Source: an uncultured Aquimarina sp.
Lineage (GTDB): Bacteria; Bacteroidota; Bacteroidia; Flavobacteriales; Flavobacteriaceae
Direction: 5' to 3'
Length of the DNA stretch: 64,000 nucleotides
Assembly: GCF_947492405.1 (NCBI RefSeq)
Contig: NZ_CANLMP010000005.1
Coordinates: 124,001-188,000 of the forward strand
This document shows, piece after piece, positions 58,470 to 64,000 of the stretch; position 1 is the stretch's first letter, and each line of letters starts with the position of its first letter. The notes beneath the pieces were generated by a model. The model saw nothing but the letters and a program-made list of their open reading frames with translations. It had not been told where the DNA came from and made no database searches. The position numbers and the translations under genes are program-made.

Positions 58470-60824
58470 ATGATCTTTAATTATATAAAAATCGCTTTTC
58501 GTAGTTTACTTAAGAACAAGGGCTATAGTTTTCTAAATATTTTTGGCTTGGCTATGGGCATCACTTGTGCTAGTTTAATTTTTCTTTGGGTAGAAGATGA
58601 AGTAAGTTTTAATGACTCTTTTGCGAAACAAGATCAGATCTATTACCTACCGACTAATCAGAATTATGAAGGAGAATGGCGCACATTTTACTCTACACCA
58701 GGTCCGCTAGCACAAGCAATGAAAGATGAGATACCAGGTGTTATTAGAGCTACTCGTTCTAGTTCAGAAGAACGTCTTTTTACTGTTAGCGATAATGCTA
58801 TCAATAAAAGAGGAAGATATGCGGATGCAGATTTTTTAGAAATTTTTAGTTTGAAATTTATTGAAGGAGATAGAGATAAGGCATTTGATAATCCAGAAGC
58901 AATCGTTATCACCCAAGAAACAGCAGAACAACTTTTCGGAGAAAATACGAAAGCATTTGGAAAAACAATTAATGTAAATAACCAAGATACCTACCTTGTT
59001 ACAGGTGTTATTGAAAATCTTCCAAAAAATGTATCATTCCCTTTTGATTGGGTTGCTCCTTTCGAAAGATATCGAGATGGTGCTGAGTGGATGACAACGT
59101 ATGGAAGTAATTTTTCGGACACTTTTGTTGAACTATCTCCGGAAGCGAATTTTTCAGAAGTAGATAAAAAAGTTCGAGAAATACTACCTATAAAAAACAC
59201 TGATAGTGACGCCTATGCCTTTTTACATACGATAAAAGATTGGCATTTAAGGTCCAAGTTCGAAGGAGGAAAAAAAGTTGGAGGAAAAATCATATTTGTA
59301 CGTCTCTTTTCTATAATTGCATTAATAATATTGCTTATAGCTTGTATCAACTTTATGAATTTATCCACCGCTAGAAGCGAAAAAAGAGCAAACGAAGTTG
59401 GTGTAAGAAAGGCAATAGGATCTAGTCGCCCGCGATTAATGATCCAGTTTGTTATCGAATCACTTATGATGGCTTTTTTTGCAGCTGTAGTTAGTATACT
59501 ATTTTTGTTATTAATATTACCGCAATTCAACATTCTGATCGAAAAAGAGTTAATATTAGGTATCTCTAATCCTACGCATATTGGAATCTTATTTACCATA
59601 ACTGTTATTTGCGGAGTTTTTGCTGGATTATATCCTGCCTTCTATTTATCCTCATTTAAACCGGTAGAAGTTTTAAAAGGTATCAAAGCTACAAGTGGTT
59701 CTGCTTCTTTTATAAGAAAAGGATTAGTAGTAGGGCAATTCACAATTTCTATTGTTTTCATTATTTGTACCATACTTGTATATCAACAGATCCAACACGT
59801 AAAAAACAGAGATTTAGGATATAACAAAGATCATTTAATTAGAATGCGTGCGACTGGTAATATTATAGAAAAATTTAATGTCTTCGAACAAGACTTAAAG
59901 AATACCGGAATAGTAGATGGAGTGGCGTTAAGTAATTCTCAAATTCTATCTGCTGGAAATAATGGGTCTGGCTTACAATGGGAAGGAGGAACAGATACTG
60001 AAGATGTCTTAATTTCATATAGACATGTGAATTCGGATTTTTTTAAGACTACAGGAATAGAGCTTATAGAAGGAAGAGGCTTTAAGAAAAATCAACAACT
60101 GGACAGCACTAATGTAATAATAACTCAATCCTTCGCTAAACTTATGGGTGATGGTTCTCCTATCGGAAAAACGATAACAGGAGGTGATGATGTGTATAAC
60201 GTTATTGGCATTACAGAAGATTATCAATATGGTGATATGTATGGCTCAAGTGATCCAGTTATGTTTTTTAATAACCATAACTATGCACGATATTTTTATA
60301 TAAAAACGAAATCTGGCGTAGCCTTGAATGATATGCTTTCTTTTATTGAAAAAGTAATGAAAAAAAACAATCCTGCTTTTCCTTTTGAATATACGTTTGT
60401 AGATGAAGCTTTTAATGCTGTATTTAAAAGTGAGCAGCTAGTTGGTAAATTGTCTCAAATATTTGCGCTACTAGCCATCTTGATTTCTTGCCTGGGACTT
60501 TTTGGCCTGGCAGCCTATACTGCAGAGCAGCGTAGCAAAGAAATTGGCGTAAGAAAAGTATTAGGTGCAAGCGTAACTGGAATTGTAAAACTACTATCCA
60601 AAGATTTTTTAAAGCTAGTATGCCTTGCGATTTTATTAGCTATTCCGTTAGCTTGGACTGTCATGAGTAACTGGTTACAAGATTACGCATATAGAATCGA
60701 AATCAATTGGTTCGTTTTCGTAATTGCTGGATTTGTAGCCATCATAATTGCTCTAGCTACTGTAAGTTTTCAAGCCATTAAAGCTGCAATTGCTAATCCA
60801 ATAAATAGTCTAAAAACTGAATAA
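58470..60824 (+). CDS. ABC permease 9, first gene of efflux unit 2
   Basis: 784 residues, the shortest of the nine. It begins MIFNYIKIAFRSLLKNKGYS and ends NPINSLKTE. The coupling segments are ACINFMNLSTARSEKRANEV and TAEQRSKEIGVRKVLGAS. The ARSEKRA string and KDWHLRSKFEGGKKVGGKI before the helix group group it with permeases 1 and 3 and not with its neighbour 8. So the second unit probably arose by copying a promoter plus a permease-1-like gene. It stands 159 bases after permease 8 behind its own regulatory cassette, and 28 bases before the GIN-domain gene. It most likely pairs with ATPase 2, or with ATPase 1 and the shared adaptor. Confidence 0.93.
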   Translation: MIFNYIKIAFRSLLKNKGYSFLNIFGLAMGITCASLIFLWVEDEVSFNDSFAKQDQIYYLPTNQNYEGEWRTFYSTPGPLAQAMKDEIPGVIRATRSSSEERLFTVSDNAINKRGRYADADFLEIFSLKFIEGDRDKAFDNPEAIVITQETAEQLFGENTKAFGKTINVNNQDTYLVTGVIENLPKNVSFPFDWVAPFERYRDGAEWMTTYGSNFSDTFVELSPEANFSEVDKKVREILPIKNTDSDAYAFLHTIKDWHLRSKFEGGKKVGGKIIFVRLFSIIALIILLIACINFMNLSTARSEKRANEVGVRKAIGSSRPRLMIQFVIESLMMAFFAAVVSILFLLLILPQFNILIEKELILGISNPTHIGILFTITVICGVFAGLYPAFYLSSFKPVEVLKGIKATSGSASFIRKGLVVGQFTISIVFIICTILVYQQIQHVKNRDLGYNKDHLIRMRATGNIIEKFNVFEQDLKNTGIVDGVALSNSQILSAGNNGSGLQWEGGTDTEDVLISYRHVNSDFFKTTGIELIEGRGFKKNQQLDSTNVIITQSFAKLMGDGSPIGKTITGGDDVYNVIGITEDYQYGDMYGSSDPVMFFNNHNYARYFYIKTKSGVALNDMLSFIEKVMKKNNPAFPFEYTFVDEAFNAVFKSEQLVGKLSQIFALLAILISCLGLFGLAAYTAEQRSKEIGVRKVLGASVTGIVKLLSKDFLKLVCLAILLAIPLAWTVMSNWLQDYAYRIEINWFVFVIAGFVAIIIALATVSFQAIKAAIANPINSLKTE

Positions 60825-60852
60825 TACATACTCACAATTAAAAACATTCATC

Positions 60853-61596
60853 ATGAAACATCTAAAATATTTTCTAACATTAATAGCATTAACTGTTACG
60901 CAATTAGGAATCGCACAAACAAAGAAGAGTGTAAGTCCTTTCGAAAAAGTAATTATAAGTCCGCATATACAAGCAACTTTTGTAGAAAGCAATGAAGAAT
61001 CTGTAACCATCGAAGAAAGTACAGAACCAGAAGATAAAATAAACATCGTTGTTAAAAAAAATGTACTTCGTATCTATCTGGATGATGCTAAAGAAACTAC
61101 CAAGACTGAAACAGTAGTTATCAATGGAATCAAAAGAAAAGTCCCTATTTATAAAGGAAAAGTATTAACAGTTACTATTGGGTATAAACAACTTAAAGAA
61201 CTTTCTATACGTGGAGAACAGGCTATGTTATGCAAAAGCAAAATCACTACAGAAACTTTTGATTTAAATATTTTTGGGGAGTCACAAGTAGTATTTAATG
61301 AAGTGAATTTTGAGAATCTGGACGTAGACATTTTTGGCGAAAGTACTTTAGAAGTAAAAGATGGAATCATCGAAAATCAAAAAATTACAGCCTTCGGAGA
61401 AAGCCTTACAAATCTGCTTGGTGTTGATAATAAAAACACAAAATTAAAAGCTTTTGGAGAAGCTGAATTCAAAATAAACGCATCTAATAATATCAAACTT
61501 ACAGCTTTTGGAGAAGCAAGACTTTATTATAAAGGTGATGCAAGTATCAGTAAAGGTTTAAACCTAGGAGAAGTAAAAATATCAGAAATTCAATAA
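60853..61596 (+). CDS. Exported GIN-domain (DUF2807) beta-helix protein
   Basis: A 247-residue protein with a signal peptide (ending TQLGIAQTKK). The mature part fits DUF2807, the putative auto-transporter adhesin head or GIN domain common in Bacteroidota: SPFEKVIISPHIQATFVES, then KELSIRGEQAMLCKS. A short motif recurs about every 20 residues (IFGESQ, IFGEST, AFGESL, AFGEAE, AFGEAR), as expected for successive turns of a right-handed beta-helix. Family members are periplasmic or surface proteins of unclear function. It sits between a permease and an ATPase of one transcription unit, 35 bases before the ATPase, so a part in the efflux complex or in sensing envelope state is plausible but unproven. 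Confidence 0.88.
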   Translation: MKHLKYFLTLIALTVTQLGIAQTKKSVSPFEKVIISPHIQATFVESNEESVTIEESTEPEDKINIVVKKNVLRIYLDDAKETTKTETVVINGIKRKVPIYKGKVLTVTIGYKQLKELSIRGEQAMLCKSKITTETFDLNIFGESQVVFNEVNFENLDVDIFGESTLEVKDGIIENQKITAFGESLTNLLGVDNKNTKLKAFGEAEFKINASNNIKLTAFGEARLYYKGDASISKGLNLGEVKISEIQ

Positions 61597-61631
61597 TAAT
61601 ATTTAACGCTATAACCATTCATCAAAAAAAT

Positions 61632-62300
61632 ATGATCTTACAACTTACAAATGCTTCCAGAACAGTAAACTCAGGAAGTAAGAAAATAGCATTACTAGAT
61701 AGTATCAACCTAAATGTTAACGAAGGAGAGTTTATATCTCTTATGGGACCATCTGGATCCGGTAAATCTACATTATTGAACTGCATCGGTATGCTCGACA
61801 ATTTTACTGACGGTAGTTATATCTTTTTAGATGAAGCTGTTCATACTATGAAAGAAAAGCAACGGTCTAAACTTTATAAGGAGTATATTGGTTTTGTGTT
61901 TCAGGCATATCACCTTATCGATGAGTTAACCGTATATGAAAACATCGAAACTCCCCTACTCTATAAAAACGTAAAATCTTCTGAACGAAAAGCTCTGGTA
62001 GCAGATATATTAGATCGTTTTAATATTGTAGGTAAAAAAGATTTATTTCCTTCACAACTAAGTGGTGGACAACAACAGTTAGTAGGTATAGCCAGAGCAT
62101 TAATTACCAGACCAAAGTTGATTCTAGCGGATGAGCCTACAGGAAATCTAAATTCTAAACAGAGTACCGAAATTATGGAGTTGTTTTCTGAATTAAACAA
62201 AGAGGGAGTAACGATAATACAAGCTACTCACTCTGAGAATAACGCTTCTTATGGTTCGAAAATTATTAATCTTTTAGACGGACAAATCGTCTCTGAATAA
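61632..62300 (+). CDS. ABC transporter ATPase 2 (divergent MacB/LolD type)
   Basis: A 222-residue nucleotide-binding protein, related to ATPase 1 but diverged. Walker A GPSGSGKST, Walker B LILADEPTGN and H-loop ATHSENN are present. The signature reads LSGGQQQLVGIARAL, with Leu-Val-Gly where ATPase 1 has Arg-Val-Ala. The D-loop reads NLNSKQ, with Asn in place of the Asp of NLDS. The D-loop Asp couples the two sites of the dimer, so activity may be altered, or the protein may work as half of a mixed dimer with ATPase 1. It lies 11 bases before the TolC-family gene, which argues for tight co-expression. Confidence 0.93.
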   Translation: MILQLTNASRTVNSGSKKIALLDSINLNVNEGEFISLMGPSGSGKSTLLNCIGMLDNFTDGSYIFLDEAVHTMKEKQRSKLYKEYIGFVFQAYHLIDELTVYENIETPLLYKNVKSSERKALVADILDRFNIVGKKDLFPSQLSGGQQQLVGIARALITRPKLILADEPTGNLNSKQSTEIMELFSELNKEGVTIIQATHSENNASYGSKIINLLDGQIVSE

Positions 62301-62311
62301 TCTAAAATAAC

Positions 62312-63733
62312 ATGTCACTGAAATCAATTATTTATATCAGTGCTTTTCTTTTACAATTCGTTGGATTTACACAAAGAAAAGACACAGAAAGGTACTCTCT
62401 GGAACAATGTATCGATATCGCTTTAGAAAATAATCTGGATTTAAAATCCACTACTTTGAGTGCAAATACAGCCCGAGTAAACTATAATCAATCTAAAGCA
62501 AACATCCTACCAACACTGAATGGTAATTATAATATTGGTGTAAATAATGGAAGAAGTATTGATCCATTTACCAATGATTTCATAAATCAAGAATTAACAT
62601 TTTCTAATGCGCGACTGAACCTGGATGCTACCATATTTAATGGTTTTCGACTCTTAAACACAGTACGTCAACAACGACTTAACAAACAAGCTTCTGAAAT
62701 GGAAATAGAAGAAGCTAAACAAACATTGATATTAAATGTAACCTTAGCGTATCTACAAGTTTTAAATAGAAAAGATGTATTAGCTTTAGCCAAAACAAGA
62801 TTAATAGCAACCAATAAGCAATTAAAACAACAAGAAGATCTGTACAATGAAGAAGTTGGAAATCCTGCAGATTATGCAGATATAAAAGGACAGAAAACCA
62901 TCGATGAAACAAATATCCTAACTGCAGAAAGCGATCTAAATAATGCTAAAATAAGCCTTGCAAGATTAATGAACTTACCAGGGGATATTTTGATAGATAA
63001 TGCATCTATTTTACTAGATTTCGAAAAATATGCACTTTCATCAGAAGATGTTTTTAATGAGGCCATGCAAAACTTAGCAACTTTTAAGGCTAAAGAATTA
63101 AGAGCAAAAGCTGCAAAAAGAGGGATCAGTGTTGCTAAAGCACAATATATACCCGAAATTTCCTTCTTTGGACAAGTAAACACTAATTATTCTAGTGTTG
63201 CTGAAACATTTACCGAAATAGGTTCTAATATTGTGGAAACAGGCGATTTTGTAACAGTTAATAGTCAAGAGGTTTCTGTTTTTACAAATGAAACACAGTT
63301 TAGAGGAGAAAAAATTGAGTATTTAGACCAGTTTGATAATAATTTAAATACAGTTGTTGGAGTAGCTGTGAATATTCCTTTATTCAATGGATTTAGAGCA
63401 AAAAACAATGTAGCTATAGAAAAGATAAAAGCTGAAGAATCTCTTATAGAACTCGAGCGAACAGCACAACAGGTTAAAAATGCAATTGCCCAGGTTCATT
63501 TTGATATGGAAGCTGCATATGAGCGTTATGAAAGTCTACAAAATCAAGTAACTGCTTTTAAAGAATCATATCGGGTTAATGAAATCCGTTTTAATAGTGG
63601 TGTGTCTAACTTTATAGCTTATATCACTAGTAAAAATAACTTAGATAATGCAGAAACCAATCTTACGAACGCTAAGTATGAATATTTATTACGAGTTAAA
63701 ATATTAGAATTTTATCGTGGTAACACTTTGTAA
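62312..63733 (+). CDS. TolC-family outer membrane efflux protein
   Basis: A 473-residue protein with a signal peptide (ending FVGFTQRKD). The fold is the TolC double repeat. Each half starts with a long helical pair: YSLEQCIDIALENNLDLKS at the front and QVKNAIAQVHFDMEAAYERY in the second half. Strands for the outer membrane barrel are seen near NGNYNIGVNNGRSIDPF and VVGVAVNIPLFNGFRAKNN. SGVSNFIAYITSKNNLDNAE near the end is typical of the family. It is the only outer membrane channel in the locus and the last gene of unit 2, so it is the likely exit duct for both units together with the adaptor of unit 1. Confidence 0.94.
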   Translation: MSLKSIIYISAFLLQFVGFTQRKDTERYSLEQCIDIALENNLDLKSTTLSANTARVNYNQSKANILPTLNGNYNIGVNNGRSIDPFTNDFINQELTFSNARLNLDATIFNGFRLLNTVRQQRLNKQASEMEIEEAKQTLILNVTLAYLQVLNRKDVLALAKTRLIATNKQLKQQEDLYNEEVGNPADYADIKGQKTIDETNILTAESDLNNAKISLARLMNLPGDILIDNASILLDFEKYALSSEDVFNEAMQNLATFKAKELRAKAAKRGISVAKAQYIPEISFFGQVNTNYSSVAETFTEIGSNIVETGDFVTVNSQEVSVFTNETQFRGEKIEYLDQFDNNLNTVVGVAVNIPLFNGFRAKNNVAIEKIKAEESLIELERTAQQVKNAIAQVHFDMEAAYERYESLQNQVTAFKESYRVNEIRFNSGVSNFIAYITSKNNLDNAETNLTNAKYEYLLRVKILEFYRGNTL

Positions 63734-63821
63734 AGATTAAAACGATTTTGTCTCATCAGAAGACCGGATAAAATTCTACACATTAGAGCGAAAAAACATC
63801 TCCTGTTATTATAATATCGGC

Positions 63822-63857
63822 AAAAAACAAAAAAGAGGCTGAAAGTACTCAGCCTCT
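63822..63857 (-). terminator. Intrinsic terminator of the subtilase gene
   Basis: On the minus strand AGAGGCTGA, a 6-base loop and TCAGCCTCT form a perfect 9-base stem, followed at once by a T-rich run (TTTTTTGTTTTTTG). It begins 23 bases after the TAA at 63881-63883. On the plus strand there is no T-run, so it should not serve the TolC-family gene. Confidence 0.85.
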
Positions 63858-63880
63858 AACAAATTCAAAATTGTTTATTT

Positions 63881-64000
63881 TTAATTTAAGGTAGCTATCG
63901 GAGCTGTATATCCTCCTTTGCTTACAGATCCATCTGTTGCAGTGCTGTTTCCTCTTAATAATAATATACCTGCTACGTGTGGTGATGCCATAGAAGTACC
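63881..64000 (-). CDS. Subtilisin-family (S8) protease, C-terminal 39 residues only
   Basis: This frame is too short for a length-filtered search but is clear. Reading from the right edge it gives GTSMASPHVAG, the signature around the catalytic Ser of S8 subtilases, then ILLLRGNSTATDGSVSKGGY and a stop. The catalytic Asp and His and any signal peptide lie outside the window. Only about 35 residues follow the Ser, fewer than the usual end of a catalytic domain, and no type IX sorting domain follows. The protein ends with TAPIATLN, so it may be a compact member whose final helix is short. It is transcribed towards the efflux locus and ends in a strong terminator. Confidence 0.85.
   Translation of the reverse strand, partial: GTSMASPHVAGILLLRGNSTATDGSVSKGGYTAPIATLN

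Noticed and set aside
59213..59599. Minus-strand 128-residue frame
   Set aside because: It is opposite the best-conserved coupling segment of permease 9. Similar shadows occur at the same place in several permeases (for example 41829-42128 and 51800-52117), so it reflects codon patterns.

Overview
The window looks like the chromosome of a marine flavobacterium (Bacteroidota, Flavobacteriaceae; an Aquimarina-like genus is a guess). The reasons are the AT-rich DNA, weak ribosome binding sites, a TAnnTTTG-type promoter element, DUF6443/RHS and plant-type LRR proteins, a GIN-domain (DUF2807) protein, and tandem FtsX/MacB-type permeases that begin MIRNY and end SL(R/K)(T/S)E. No rRNA, tRNA or CRISPR array was seen.

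Layout. (1) Positions 47-3273, minus strand: a small lipoprotein, an exported protein of unknown function, and a tyrosine recombinase broken by one in-frame TAA. (2) Positions 3274-5273: a repeat-bearing intergenic stretch and an orphan RHS tip on the plus strand, facing the 3' end of the main RHS gene. (3) Positions 5274-31648, minus strand: a LytTR response regulator followed by three giant exported proteins. These are a 2102-residue protein with an SpvB/TcaC-like N-terminus and thrombospondin-3 repeats, a 2974-residue protein with five LRR+Ig modules that ends in YD repeats, and a 3360-residue DUF6443/RHS protein with a variable C-terminal tip. I infer a multi-subunit, RHS-shell-like surface or secreted assembly. 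(4) Positions 31933-36206: an AraC regulator, and a minus-strand set of NtrC-type regulator, histidine kinase and a small membrane methyltransferase-like protein.

(5) Positions 36439-63733, plus strand: a large MacAB-TolC-like efflux locus in two transcription units. Unit 1 has a small secreted peptide, a periplasmic adaptor, an ATPase and eight full-length permeases. Unit 2 has a ninth permease, a GIN-domain protein, a second ATPase and a TolC-family channel. Each unit is preceded by the same cassette: a GTGT-N11-ACAC dyad and, exactly 51 bases later, a shared TTTGGCATTATCTT promoter-like block. The divergent NtrC-type regulator and kinase are the obvious candidates to act there. (6) At the right edge a subtilisin-type protease enters on the minus strand, with a clear terminator.

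The two most interesting systems are the three-protein LRR/RHS assembly with its inverted orphan tip, and the nine-permease array wired by a duplicated regulatory cassette. All family names come from reading motifs by eye; no database search was run.
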